From Parietaria judaica (taxonomy: Eukaryota > Streptophyta > Magnoliopsida > Rosales > Urticaceae), in assembly GCA_954871525.1 (NCBI GenBank), contig OX940862.1, positions 44,385,732-44,449,731 on the forward strand: a stretch of DNA of 64,000 nt. Reading direction: 5' to 3'. The notes beneath the pieces are model-generated. The model worked only from the letters and a program-made list of their open reading frames with translations, was not told the DNA's origin and searched no databases. Positions 1 to 11,672 of the stretch are shown here, piece by piece; positions within the stretch are counted from its first letter, which is position 1, and each line of letters opens with the position of its first letter. A program made the position numbers and the translations under genes.

Positions 1-247
1 ACGCAAGCAAAGAAGGAAATAAAGGATGACGAGACGAAGATTTATTGAAAGGGAAACACAGAGTTTCAACAACAAAAGTCACCTCGTGACAACACTCAGG
101 TCGGACTCCCAACCAAAAAAGGTGAATGAATCCTGAACTGGAAATTTAAAAGCACCCACGTTGGACTCCCAACCAAAAAAATGTGCGCATTGTCTTAAAT
201 GCAAGCAAATTGGACTAAAGCAAGAAAAAACAAAAAAAGGGTAAACT

Positions 248-2345
248 CCTGAGCTGGTTAGTTCTCCTCGTCGGCTTCGTTGTCATGGCCTCCGGCCTCC
301 TTCTCCTCCAAGTCATCTCCCACGACCTCGTTCTCGCCAAGCGCAGCACCTAGGGTGTCCTCCACACCAACGGCAGCATCGAGGGCCTCTTCTTGGCTCC
401 CTTCGATGGGGAGAGTGTGGTCACGGCGCTTGTCCAAGGCGTCGGCAGGGCGAGACGAGGTGGGACTCAAGGTCGGAGAGGATCAGGAACCGGCGGCACG
501 AGGCGGAGCACCACCTGGGAAATGAAACCCATCACAATCATTCCACCAAAGATTCCTACGCACGTAGCAGCTCTGAAAAATCAAGCATGTACCTTGGGAT
601 CCTTGGGTAGAGGTAAATTTTTCTAGCTGGAGTCCGAGTTTATAAATGGTGTCATTGCGGCGCTCTATTTTCTTATTGAGTTTATAAATGGTGTCATTGC
701 GGCGCTTCTCGGAGTCGCTGAGACCACCTCGTTCTTAGCCTCTTGGAGCTCCTCAGTCGCTTTCAGCAAACCTTCACGAGCTGCCTTTAAGCTCCGCTCA
801 AGTGCTCCGACCCTGGCCACCTTGGCTCGAAACGACGACAACTCGTCTTAGAGAGATCGGGATCTGCTGCGCTCCTCGGAGACCTGGGCCTGCAATTTCT
901 CGGCCATCTCCTTCTGGAAATCGACATCCAGCCTCGACGAGTACAGGTTCTCCTCCACCTTGCGAAGTTTTGCTTGAGCGTCCCGCGCCTCCTTTTCCCT
1001 TTCAGCATGTTGGGTCTCAACTTCCTTCAGACGCCCGCCGGACCCCGCCTCGGTGACTTCGAGCCTTAAGGCCTCAACATCCTTCTCATACGCGAGAACC
1101 ATCTGTTTCATCGCGGTTAGAAACTGCTAACAATAATTACGCGGTGAGAAATACCTCGGTATACCAATATCTCTGTAACAAAATCACGGAACTTTCCTTC
1201 ACGCAGTTATGCGCCGCCTTCTCGTATTCCCTGCCATGCAACAGGGAAAGCACGTCGAAGGGGTGACTGCGGCGAGCCCAGCTGGCCACAAAGCGCAAGG
1301 ATGCTCGGGGAGAACAACCAGGGAGTGAGAACTTGCGAACGCAATCAAAATCGACTGAGTGCCCGGACGTCCTTCAGATCCCGAACGGCTGCTACCCCCC
1401 TCCCAGGCCATCAGGGCCTTTGGCTTCTCATCTTGGCGGCGAGGAGGCGCGACGTACCCTAGAGGTTTCGACCGCGTCAACCTGGTCTGGCGCTCCGAGA
1501 TCACTTTCCCCTTTTTTGGAGAAACCACGTTCACCTCGGCAAGCTCGGGGGAGAGGTCGCGCTTCTTCGGACGAGGTACACCACCGTCCGACGACCTCGC
1601 AGGAACGACCTTCTCTTCGAGGCCCGCTTCAGAACGTGCCCTGGCATCAAGCGCCACTTCGCCCTTCACCTTGACGCGTCAGGATGACTGAGCCTCCTGC
1701 GCCTTTGCCACCAATGTCTCCAATAAAGCATCCTCGGGGGTCTAATCAGTCCCTGAGGAAATGTAGCGGACGACTTGGGCAGGCTCCTTGCGGCGTTCAG
1801 GGAATGAAGGCTGGCTGCTCGAAGACTTCATGGACTCTTGGGACCCTACGAAACAAAAGGGACGAGGTGAGAAACACCTTGGAAATATCCAAGAAAAAAT
1901 CCTATGAGGCGGAACGAAGAACGTACCCAAGGCGGACAATGGAGGGGCTAGGATCAGTTGACCCGCGTCGGTCCAAAATTTCCAGTAACCAGAGTTACGG
2001 ATTCTGACGACCGGGAATTCGCTCCAATCCACTCCGCCCTTCGGGATCAGCGTCTTCTTAAGACGACGGAACCTCGGGTCTGCCTCCGGCACCATGATCT
2101 TGGTTGTTGAAAACCAAAAAGATCAAACAATCAGAGCAGAGAAACAAAAATTCTTTGCGACAATAAGGCATCTAAATAGGCCTTCGGGGCCCACCAGGGC
2201 CTGAACTCCATCTCGGAGGCTTCTGGTAGTCGGGATGACTATCCCTCAAGAAGAAGAACCTCTCCATCCATCCGCCGCAGACATCGGGAGTTCCTTTGAG
2301 GATCGTCAGGGAGAGAATCGCTTTTTGAACCAGAGGCAGACATTT
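248..2345 (-). pseudogene. antisense ORF of a Tat-type retrotransposon (coiled-coil protein), broken
   Basis: Fragments of one protein can be read on the minus strand in shifting frames. They are a serine-rich start near 2345, a basic segment at 2095-1742, a charged segment at 1669-1199 with Lys/Arg-rich nuclear-type stretches, a heptad-like coiled coil rich in Glu, Lys and Ala at 1111-848, and a very acidic C terminus at 470-258 ending near 258. This order (globular or basic N part, coiled coil, acidic tail) resembles plant proteins annotated as putative gypsy-type transposon proteins, which Tat elements carry in antisense. Stops separate the pieces, including after 2260 and around 1742, and a 42-bp duplication falls at 636-706. 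It is not a functional gene. Its role in intact elements is not known to me. Confidence 0.5.
636..706. repeat. direct duplication inside the antisense ORF
   Basis: A 29-bp string beginning GAGTTTATAAATGG occurs at 636-664 and again, identical, at 678-706, an offset of 42 bp. The offset is a multiple of three, so the duplication alone would not shift the frame. Confidence 0.85.
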
Positions 2346-2880
2346 TCTAGTTGTTTTGAGCGAGGGGAAGGAGAAGAGAAGTGCGAAGGAAATAAAGAGG
2401 AGAGCGCAATCAAAGAGCATATAAACTCACCAAAAACACCTCTTGAAAACCACCCTCCACGATCTCCAAAAACTGCCACAATCATGGCATCAAAGCCGAA
2501 GGGGCTAAATAGACCCCCATCATCTCCAAAATAGGCGTGTCAGTCAAGACCGTTGTCAAATCAAAGCTTTGATTGGCTCAAAGCTCAGCACAAGAAATCG
2601 AAGGAAAAAAGGCATACGCAAGGCCAATATGAGCATGCCACGTGTCCTCCCATGCATAGAAAATGATTTGAAATCAAACCGAATCAGTTACAACTCGGGT
2701 TAAGGGAAAATTTCAAGTTGCAAAATAATTTGAAATACCCGCCAAATTCCTCGTCATAAGCCCCCGAACTATTTTCGAAAGATATGTCAAGATCATTCGA
2801 GTAGAATAAAATTTTCGTAAAGATGAAAATAACCTCCCATCAAAACGACATAATAATTCACCAAGTGACAATCATTTAAT

Positions 2881-2895
2881 GAACTGGGGGCTCCC
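2881..2895 (+). other. polypurine-like tract before the Tat LTR
   Basis: A G-rich run (GAACTGGGGGCTCCC) directly abuts the TGATG start of the LTR at 2896, the place where plus-strand priming occurs in LTR elements. The last five bases are pyrimidine-rich, so the exact tract is uncertain. Confidence 0.45.
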
Positions 2896-3581
2896 TGATG
2901 ATGCAGGATTTCACCCTCCTTGGGAAAAACGACATCAAAGTGTAAAACTACACCTTAGGAGAAAACGACACAAGACCCAAAGGATATTGGGCCTCACACG
3001 AACCAGCAGGGCTGACAAAGCAGCCCAACGGGCAGCTCAGCACGATTGGCCCATCAAGAGTCCACTCCAAAACTTAGTCAACAAGAGCCAAGTCTCCCCA
3101 AAGACCAAGCCCACGAGGACCAAACAGCTTTTCAGAAGACTGAGCAACCCCGAAGACTAGGCGTGCTCTCCCTTTACTGACCAGCCCAGAGTCCACCTCG
3201 TGCAAAGGCACCAAATATCACGTCGTCAAGATTTTACACGTGGTGATCAAAGAAGAGGCGAAGAGATATCTGCTTAGTCTACTAGCCGTTACTAAAATAT
3301 AGGAGATAGACGTTGTAACTTAGGCTATAAAAAGGCCTACGAAGTAAACTAACAGACAATCACCTTGTTCTACATTTTCTACTAGTTAGTCACTATGTAC
3401 TCACTTTGCTATCAATCTAATATACAATCTCTTTATTATCGCTCAAACCTTTACAATTTTTTCATCTCGTGTCTTTATTCAGCGAAGTGGATTTTATCAC
3501 GTAAAGTTAAGATCTATCGTCATATACATTGTAATCAGAGTGCAATCACTTTGTGACAATTGATCGTGTTTATTCACATCA
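2896..3581 (+). repeat. LTR (686 bp) of the Tat-type element
   Basis: Starts TGATG and ends CATCA. A TATA-like box (CTATAAAAAG) at 3325-3334 is followed by CT-rich leader sequence, consistent with rightward transcription. After 3581 the sequence matches the interior of the chromovirus LTR near 10418. Only one copy lies in the window, so length and ends rest on the inverted termini and on the homology junction. Confidence 0.6.
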
Positions 3582-4778
3582 ACAATCATCATCCGCCAAA
3601 AGCAGGTACCATATCAACACACGTCATACTGACGTCACCGTAAACATATAATATAATAACGAATATCAAACCATATCTGGTTCTCTGCCTCGCTTTCAAG
3701 CAACGACAATCATAACATTATTTTATTAAACTGCAATATTAACCTATCCGGTTCAAACTTAGTTAATTAGTTGGTTTCTACGTTCATTTTAAATTGCGAG
3801 AAAAGGTAATAGCCCCTACATCAATCCGTTGAAACTTTGGCCGATCGACTAACTAGCCGATGATGCGGGTACGTCTTGTCCTCGAGTTTGGTGGTTAAAG
3901 ACTTCAGGATCCGATATACTTTTCAAAGCGGGTGGTCCGGGCAGTACGGTTTTCGAGGCAACTACAGGGCGATTATCCGCGTCAACTATAACACCGATAT
4001 CATCCGTAAGTCAAACATTACTAAGATTGGAATTTAGATTGAAAATTGAAAACCCGATACGCGGAAATTTAACCCGGCCCGAAATACCGTCGGGCACGAA
4101 AAACGAGGCAGTGAAACGGGCATCAATTCGACAATGTAATACCTCTCTTAGTCTAATCTGACTATTCTACACACAATGGCGAGGTCGATTTCATCAATCA
4201 GTGCCCTAAACACACTCAATTGGATCTTCTAAAATCTGAAACTAGGGCAAGGAAATTGAAGCTCACCGAGAGTCGGTTTACGAAATTGATTAAGGTCTTT
4301 TAATATCCTCGACGAGAGCTTCATAACCCCTCAATAAATTCCGAGATCAGAAAATGACGCGGCGGCCGGTAGCGCCGACCGGCGACGGTGACGACGAAGT
4401 GGCAGTTCGAACAAGCTCTACTAACCTTCGTGAACCCGGTTCCGGTGTTATTTTCTCAAAATCGAACCGGATTGAAATAGACCAAACCTTTTGACGCTTA
4501 TTCCGGCCAAACGCCACTACTTCAGGTCGTCCTTCTCCTATCCACACGTTCGCCTTCTCGAGAGCTTTCCGGCGACACCAAAATCTCATCGATCAGAGCT
4601 CCGGTGGTCGAGTTATAAAGCTGCGAAGTTCCTTTGATGAGAGAGAAAAATTTAGAGAGGAGAGAGAGATGGGTATCGAGTGATGGTGAGGAGAGAAGGT
4701 GGAGGGGATTTGATTACCCCTCTGCCAAAAGCTGATTCTCTTTTTTTTTCTTTATATATATATATATTGAGTTTTACA
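3582..4778 (-). repeat. 3' LTR of the chromovirus, truncated by insertion
   Basis: Aligns along its length with 10418-11672 of the 5' LTR. Shared stretches include CACGAAAAACGAGGCAG (4095 and 10933) and the conserved right end GTTTTACA. The part matching 9555-10417 is missing because the Tat element is inserted at 3582. The missing piece should lie left of the window. Confidence 0.85.
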
Positions 4779-4800
4779 ACACTCCACCACTTTAAAAAAA
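4779..4800 (-). other. polypurine tract of the chromovirus
   Basis: On the minus strand a purine-rich run (AAAGTGGTGGAGTGT) directly precedes the TGTAAAAC start of the 3' LTR, as expected for plus-strand priming. Confidence 0.7.
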
Positions 4801-4860
4801 ATTGTCCTCGAAATTTAGACGAAACCACTCCCAAACAAAGACGGGTACTTCTCCATCATC

Positions 4861-5223
4861 TCAGACTCTTAACTCCCATGTTGCCTCTCTCGCGTCGTGA
4901 TGGTTCCACACCACTTTGACTAGAGGGATCTCTCGCCGACAAAGAACTTTAACTTCACGATCGACAATCTGAATCGGGTATTCCTCATACGTCACATTTT
5001 CTTGAATGGGTATCTTTGTCCACTCAATGATTTGTTGAGGGCTGGGTTCATATTTTCTCAACATCGACACATGAAACACATTGTGAACATGAGATAATTG
5101 TTGAGGTAAATCAAGCCTGTATGCGAGTAGTCCGACTCTTTCAACTATCTCGAACGAACCGGTGTATCGCGGAGCCAATTTTCCTTTAATATCAAAACGA
5201 GAAACACCACGCATTGGCCTCAC
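4861..5223 (-). pseudogene. integrase C-terminal region and chromodomain
   Basis: A 120-residue open piece. It contains the GPY/F-like segment (APRYTGSFEIVERVG, about residues 16-30), the NVFHVSMLRKY motif typical of Gypsy integrase tails, and then a chromodomain ending in a W-N-H-H-D-A-R-E-A-T-W-E pattern (about residues 105-117). In chromoviruses this domain directs integration to chromatin. It is separated from the upstream integrase core by a frameshift near 5220. Confidence 0.85.
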
Positions 5224-6167
5224 TTTAGGAACACATTATCGCCGACCATGGATTCCAGTGGTCTTCGTCTTCGATCCGCATAACTCTTTTGGCAATTTTG
5301 GGCAGTCTTGAGTCTTTCTTGAATAAGCTTAATCGCTTTTGTTTTCTCTCTGAGGTAGGCAGGACCGAGAGTAATACGATCTTCATACTCGGCCCAACAA
5401 AGAGGTGAACGACAACGTCGACCATAGAAGGCCTCGTACGGTGCCATACCGACACTAGCCTGAAATCTATTGTTGTAAGCAAACTCCACGAATGGTAGTT
5501 GCTCCTTCCACTTTCCTCCAAAATCCAAGGCGCACGCCCGAAGCATGTCTTCTAAGATCTGAATTACTTGCTCTGATATGCCATCGGTCCGAGGATAAAA
5601 AGCTGTGCTCAAACTCAAATCGGTTCCCATTTCTTTTTGTAATCCCATCCAAAACTTTGAGGTGAAACGAGTGTCTCGGTCGGAAACTATTGAAACAGGG
5701 ACCCCATGAAGCTTTACTATCTTTTCCACATATAAATTACAAAGTTTTGGAACTTTGTAATCTGTCCGGATGGGGATAAAGTGGGCTAATTTTGTCAGTC
5801 TATTAACGATCACCCACACCGCATCATGTCCACCCCGAGATCGGGGAAGTCCCGAAACAAAGTCCATAGTGATGTAGTCCCATTTCCACTCGGGTATTTT
5901 CAGTGGCCTAAGCTCTCCGCCGGGTCTTTGATGCTCTGCTTTGACCATTTGGCAAACTGGACATCTCTTCACGAACATTGCCACATCCGACTTCATTCCG
6001 TACCAATAATATTGCCTCTTCAAATATTGGTACATCTTTGTGCTTCCTGGGTGAATAGCAAACTTGGAACGATGAGCCTCATGTAAGATGGCGCTTCGTA
6101 GTGTAGCATCATCAGCTACCGCAAGCCTTCCTTTGTATAATAAGAATCCATCGACTCCCACATTCAA
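5220..6167 (-). pseudogene. integrase core of the chromovirus
   Basis: A 315-residue piece with the zinc-binding HHCC region (HEAHRS, then CPVCQ) at about residues 29-72, followed by the rve catalytic core. The core shows Asp in ITMDFV (about residue 101), Asp in SDRDTRF (about 162) and Glu in the ISEQVIQ segment. The last is usually GQSER, so the third acidic region has drifted. Integrase inserts the cDNA copy into the host chromosome. This copy is broken from the chromodomain by a frameshift and from RNase H by a stop upstream of 6167. Confidence 0.9.
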
Positions 6168-6200
6168 TCCTTCAAGTTGTTCTCGAGCTTGTAATCGATT

Positions 6201-6890
6201 CTATATCTCTTGTAATGTTTCATCACTCCATTGACTTTGTCTAACTTGAAGTACCATTGATGGAACGACTATGACGTTATACGCACATGCTTTATATTCG
6301 TCGCTATGGAATTCTAAATTGTAATCGGCAATGGTAACTGATCTCTTCCATGGCTCCAAGTTCAGAGAAGCAACCAAACCATGGTTTTTCCGACTCAATG
6401 CATCGGCCACCACATTTGTTTTTCGTGGGTGATGTTGTAGACTAAATTCATAATCTTCCGTATACTCCACCCATCTTCTTTGTCGTAGGTTCAAGTCTCT
6501 CTGTGTCAACAAATACTTGAGACTTTGATGATCGGTGAATATCTCAAATCTTGAGCCCTAAAGATGACAACACCAGATTTTGAGTGCAAATATCACGGCT
6601 GCTAGCTCCAAGTCGTGGGTAGGATAATTTTGTTCATGCTGCTTCAACTGCCTCGAACCATATGCCACCATTCTCCCTTGTTGCATGAGCACACAACCTA
6701 GTCCACTTCGAGATGCATCAGTATACACTATAAACACTTCGTCTACATTGGGAACAACAAGGACAGGAGCACTCGTCAATCGTCGTTTCAATTCTGAAAA
6801 AGACTCTTCACATCTATCATCCCATATGAACTGAACATCTTTTCTGCTGAGCTTTCTTAGGGGCGCAACAATCTTTGAAAAAATCCCCAC
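6201..6890 (-). pseudogene. RNase H and connection region of the chromovirus
   Basis: Two open pieces. 6890-6558 contains the fingers-to-RNase H transition and the [16 protein letters not shown] motif with the first catalytic Asp, followed by [10 protein letters not shown]. 6512-6201 continues with [16 protein letters not shown] and the [15 protein letters not shown] segment typical of Gypsy RNase H ends. A stop between 6558 and 6512 breaks the frame in the segment that is normally WRHYLYG. RNase H removes RNA from the RNA:DNA hybrid during reverse transcription. Confidence 0.88.
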
Positions 6891-7740
6891 GAACTTCTTT
6901 TAATAGCCCACAAGCCCTAGGAAGCTTCGAACTTCCGCCACATTTCTTGGTTGCCTCCAGTTCAAGATACCGTCAATATTTGATGGGTCTACGGCAATAC
7001 CTTCTTGCGAGATCACATGGCCTAAGAACTTCACTTCGGTCATCCAAAATTCGCATTATTCTTTCTTCGCGTATAAACGATGGTCCCGCAAATTCTGCAA
7101 AACGATCCGCAAATGTTCTGCGTGTTTCTCCAAAGTTCTCCAATAGATAAGTATGTCGTCAATGAAGACAACAACGAATCGATCCAAATATGGTCGGAAA
7201 ACTCATTCATCAAGTTCATAAACGCCGCTGGAGTGTTCATTAAACCAAAAGGCATAACCGTGAACTCAAAGTGACCATATCATGTACGGAACACTGTCTT
7301 CGGGGTGTCGGCATCTCAAATCCTCAACTGGTGGTATCCCGAACGCAAGTCTATCTTTGAAAAGTACTTGCATCCTCCCCATTGGTAGAATAAGTCATCA
7401 ATGCGCGGCAAAGGGTATTTATTCTTAATCGTTACCTTGTTGAGCTGTCTGTAGTCCACACAAAGGTGTAGACTACCATTTCTTAGAAAATAGGACTAGC
7501 ACTCCACATGGAGATGTACTCTGTTTGATAAACCCTTTACTTAACAAGTCGTCTAACTACTTTCTCAATTCTGCCAATTTTGTTGGAGCCATACGGTAAG
7601 GAGCCATATAGATCAGAGAACTCCCAGGCACTAAGTCAATGTTAAATTCAATCTCACGTTCTGGAGGAAGTCCCGGAAGCTCCGATTGAAACACATCATC
7701 AAATTCTTGTACTACGGGGGTGTATTAGTTTAAGGCACTT
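6891..7740 (-). pseudogene. reverse transcriptase remnant of the chromovirus
   Basis: The minus strand shows the [17 protein letters not shown] motif (about 7255-7205) and an FIDD catalytic box at 7166-7155, the plant Gypsy version of YxDD. The 5' half (7740-7270) is readable only in pieces with stops. The usual long uninterrupted RT frame is absent, so the copy is dead. Confidence 0.85.
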
Positions 7741-7931
7741 TGCCCTACATCTTCAATAGCACAATTAACTCCCGACCCTTCAAGATTCCTCTTCCCTCAC
7801 ACGAGAGACTTCAGTATACGATTATGGGGCCATATTCCACTCTTGGCCTGATATTCTATAACTTTTCCATCTTTCTTTCTGAGGGTGACACGTCTTCTAT
7901 AGCAATCCACGATAGCACGATATTTAGCCAA

Positions 7932-8477
7932 TCAATCCATTCCCAATATTACATCAAACTCGGTCATAGGAAGGATTAACAAATCTGTTGTAAATCTTCC
8001 TTCCCCGATGACAAGCTTACATGACTTGCAAATCACTGAGACCTCCGACACTCCCCCTATAGGAGTAGATAACTCTAACAGAGCAGTACACTCCTCGACA
8101 TCTAACCCCAATGATAACGCGAGGTTGGCCGATATAAAAGAATGCGATGCCCCAGTATCAAATAATACGCAAGATAAACAGTTAGAAACACGAATCATAC
8201 CGTCAACGACTTTTTTTCCCTGGGCCTCGACACCCGTAACGACGTACAATTTTCCTTTCCCTTTGCTTTTACTCGATTGTCCTTGGCCACTTTTGTTCTG
8301 TCCCCCGCCTGATCCACCACTCCCTTGAGGACAGAAATTGTTGTGACTGCCTGACGACGGTGCAGCTACCGAAGTAGTCTGACCAGAAGGAAACCCAACT
8401 CCTTGAGGTCTCTTTGGAGCCAAACCCCGAGGCTGAAACCCCATCGACAGGTTGGGTACAGGACTCTGGTTTGACAC
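7932..8477 (-). pseudogene. aspartic protease and linker of the chromovirus
   Basis: A 181-residue piece: a Gly/Ser/Gln-rich linker (residues 40-75), then LYVVTGVEAQ, then the retropepsin motif LFDTGASHSFIS with the catalytic Asp in D-T-G at about 107-109 (near 8159-8151), and GRFTTDLLILPMTEFDVILGMD at the end. The protease cuts the polyprotein. It is linked to the gag zinc knuckle only through a frameshift near 8480-8560. Confidence 0.88.
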
Positions 8478-8558
8478 AGGGCTATTCTGATTCGCACCAC
8501 CAGGCGAGTAGAAACTCTAACTTCCAATAGGTTGGGTGTGAGATGTCTGCGGTAGGAA

Positions 8559-9420
8559 CTACTCTTGTGATAATGGACAGTCGCGCTTGTAATGGACTGG
8601 CTTCCCACAGAGGTGGCAAGTACCATAAGGTGAGTATCTGCGACTGCCAGATGAACCAGAACCAGAACCCGAACTAGCACTCGATCCGCTACCGCAGGAA
8701 CCCTGACCGTAACTTTTGCCTTTCTTATCTGCCTTTCTTTCTCTCATGCCAGAGCTTCTCTGACTTACCTGATAGTTACGGTTTTGTTCTGCTTCGGTGT
8801 TCTTTGCAGAAACAACAAGTTCTGAGAAATCAGAGAATCGCAATGGCGCCAAGGTTTCACGAATCCGTTGTCGAAGTCCCTGTCGAAACTTCACAATTCT
8901 AGTTGTAGGGTTAGCCACGGCATCCGGGTTGTAGCGCGCCAGTTCGAAAATCTTTGCCTGATAATCGGCCACTGTCATACTTCCCAGAGTCAGCTGCGAG
9001 AACTCATATATCTTCCCCAAACGATAGTCCTCGGGAATAATACGCTAAGAATGCAGAAACAAAGTCTGACCATGATGGCTCATTAAACCCGGTGTCTTCT
9101 TGATGCATTCTCCACCATTGGGCCGCTGGGCCCTCGATAGGTAAGTGGCAAAACCAACACGGTACCCGATCGGAATATCAAGCACCTCAAACCTCTTTTC
9201 CACTAACTCCAACCATCTTTCAGCACTGGCTGGATCAGGGAATCCTTCAAACTTAGGAGGGACTAACTCATGAACTCTGCAAAAGTTCTCCTCTTTATAG
9301 CAGCAGGATCCCGAGGCTGCGATGCTTGTTGCATTGCTTGGAATGCAACAGCCATTTGTTCAAAATCAAACGCAGGACGCACATCAGGGGTATTTCAGGA
9401 ATTCTATACCATGTTGATCA
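8559..9420 (-). pseudogene. gag of the chromovirus with zinc knuckle
   Basis: 9270-9110 on the minus strand reads PPKFEGFPDPASAERWLE and EKRFEVL, the conserved start of chromovirus gag. The open piece 9020-8559 continues with YEFSQLTLGSMTVADYQAKI and ends with a CCHC zinc knuckle (CHLCGKPVHYKRDC, near 8600) after a Ser/Gly-rich linker. Gag packages the element RNA into particles. A frameshift separates the halves near 9030-9100, and the start region near 9420 is degraded. Confidence 0.85.
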
Positions 9421-9538
9421 ACTGTAAAAAGATTAAAAATGTCAGGACTAAGGATGGTGATACAAAGCAAAACATGACCAATAAAACATGAAGAAGACAA
9501 ATGAACTCATGGTGTTGTACCCTAGGTGCCGTAACCTA

Positions 9539-9551
9539 GGCTCTGATACCA
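9539..9551 (-). other. primer binding site, tRNA-iMet type
   Basis: The minus strand reads TGGTATCAGAGCC three bases inside the 5' LTR end. This is the classic plant PBS complementary to the 3' end of initiator methionine tRNA, and it fixes element orientation and LTR boundary. Confidence 0.95.
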
Positions 9552-9554
9552 AGC

Positions 9555-11605
9555 TGTAACGCCCCTAAATAGGGGTTAGGCGAATAAGACAAAAACAACG
9601 ACTTTTCAAACTTTGACCAGTCAATGACACATCATCATTCAGACAACACCGTTGAATATTCAACATCCACGTCATCAAACACATAAAGTTCCTGCCCATG
9701 GTACTTAAAACGACAAAATAGACATCAACGACCACAGTTTATACAACACCATGTAACGACAATACAAAGTACCATCATCACAAATATCCTTAATTTAATC
9801 CATTACAAGTCCGAATAAGAGATCAACACAACATACGAAATTCACCTCGAAGAATACTAGATGTACGCTTAAGAAAATCAACACGTGGACCTTTTGACTC
9901 AAACTACTCCTCGTATGGAGTCTGATACTGATCACCACCTGAAGCTGGAAAAAGAATGAATACGGAAGGGATGAGCGCCACACGCTCAGTAGGGAAACCA
10001 TTACCAATTCTCTTTACCGAACCATTATTAGTCAAACTTTAATTAACTAAACTAAATGTCAACATATGCTATTTAATCATCATTTTCATCATTTTATCAA
10101 CAATAATATAAATAAATAAATATACCCCACAAAAGCCAAATCATTTCGGTGGACCATGCCGAATCAGCTCGCGCCTTTATTCCACTATATCCCATCGAGT
10201 CCTTAAGGAGGCGAGCACAGGTGGACTAAAAGTCCCTGACCGTGACTCGCCCTTGACTCAGGATCCTAATCACCCCCAAAGGCATCCAGTTTGCCATGGG
10301 CCGAAATGTTGACTTTTGGGCCACCAATCATATCCAATAACCATAACCATATCCGGCCTACTGCGTAGTAGCCAGCTTCTCGTCAGTAGCTCATCCACCT
10401 GAAGCGGGTACAACATCACAATAATCATCATCCGCCCAAAGCGGGTACCATATCAACACACGTTATACCGACGTCACCAAAAACATATAATATAATAACA
10501 AATATCAAACCATACCTGGTTCTCTGCCTCGCTTTCCAGCGACGATAATCATAACGTTATTTTATTAAACTCCAATATTAACCTATCCGGTTCAATCTTA
10601 ATATTAGTTGGTTTCTACTTTCATTTTAAATTGCGAGAAAAGGTAATAGCCCCTACCTCAATCCATTGAAACTTTGGCCGATCGACTAACTAGCCGATGA
10701 TGCGGGTGCGTCTTGGCCTTGAGTTTGGTGGTTAGAGACTTCGAGATCCGATATACTTTTCAAAGCGGGTGGTCCGGGCTGCAAGGTTTTCTAGGCAACT
10801 ACGGGGCGATTATCCGCGTCAACTATAACACCGATATCATCCGTAAGTAAAACATTACTAAGATTGGAATTTAAATTATAAATTTAAAACCCGATAAGCA
10901 GAAATTTAACCCGGGCCGAAATCCCGTCGGGCACGAAAAACGAGGCAGTAAAACGGGCATCAATTCGACAATGTAATACCTCTCTTAGTCTAATCCGACT
11001 ATTCTAAACACAATGGCGAGGTCAATTTCATCAATCAGGGCCCTAAAAACACTCAATTGGATCTTCTCAAATCTGAAACTAGGGCAAGGAAATTGAAGCT
11101 CACCGAGAGTCGGTTTACGAAATTGATTGAGGGCTTTTAATCTCCTCGATGAGAGCTTCAAAACCCCTCAATAAATTCTGGGATCGGAAAATGACGCGAC
11201 GGCCGGTGGCGGTGACCGGCGACGGTGACGACAAAGTGGCAGTTCGAACAAGCTCTACTAACCTTCGTGAACCCGGTTCCGGTGTTAGTTTTCTCAAAAT
11301 CGAACCGGATTGAAATAGATCAAAGGTTTTAAGACCAAACCTTTCAACGCTTATTCCGGCCAAATGCCACCTTTTCAGGTCGTCGTTCGCTTATCAACAC
11401 GTTCACCTTCTCGAGTGCTTTCCGGCGACACCAAAATCTCGTCAATCGGACCTCCGGTGGTCGAGTTATGAAGCTGCGAAGTTCCTTTGATGAGAGAGAA
11501 AAATATAAAGAGGAGAGAGATGGGTATCTGAGTGATGGTGAGGAGAGATGGTGGAGTGGATTTGATTACCCCGCCCTCTGCCAAAAGTTGATTCTCTTTT
11601 TTTTT

Positions 11606-11664
<59 letters not shown>

Positions 11665-11672
11665 GTTTTACA
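9555..11672 (-). repeat. 5' LTR of the chromovirus (2118 bp)
   Basis: Bounded by TGTAA and TTACA inverted ends (plus strand TGTAACGCCCC at 9555, GTTTTACA ending at 11672). It matches the truncated 3' LTR at 3582-4778. A long (TA)n run lies just inside its right end. The adjacent host bases 11673-11677 (TGACC) would be one copy of the target duplication, and its partner lies outside the window. Confidence 0.9.
11611..11661. repeat. (TA)n microsatellite within the chromovirus LTR
   Basis: About 25 TA units. The homologous place in the 3' LTR (4754-4768) has only about 7 units, so the tract expanded or contracted after insertion. Confidence 0.95.

Larger units (their letters stand above)
1..3581 (+). 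mobile_element. Ty3/Gypsy Tat-lineage LTR retrotransposon, 3' portion
   Basis: The 3' end of an LTR element whose gag-pol would lie left of the window. Visible parts in order are an antisense coding remnant (about 248-2345), a spacer, a purine-rich tract (2881-2890) and an LTR (2896-3581) with TGATG/CATCA ends and a TATA box pointing right. An antisense ORF between pol and the 3' LTR is known for Tat-lineage elements such as Grande. The LTR ends exactly where sequence homologous to the chromovirus LTR resumes at 3582, so this element is inserted in the chromovirus 3' LTR. Lineage is inferred from the antisense ORF and architecture, as no reverse transcriptase is present in the window. Confidence 0.65.
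3582..11672 (-). mobile_element. Ty3/Gypsy chromovirus (Tekay/Del-like), minus strand, decayed
   Basis: An LTR retrotransposon read on the minus strand. The order is 5' LTR (11672-9555), initiator-Met PBS (9551-9539), gag, protease, RT, RNase H, integrase, chromodomain, purine tract (from 4779) and 3' LTR (4778-3582, cut off by the Tat insertion). The ~2.1-kb LTR, the 4.8-kb interior and the chromodomain behind integrase point to the plant chromovirus Tekay/Del group. Frameshifts and stops split gag-pol into about nine open pieces, and the two LTRs differ by many substitutions, so it is old and inactive. Confidence 0.9.
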
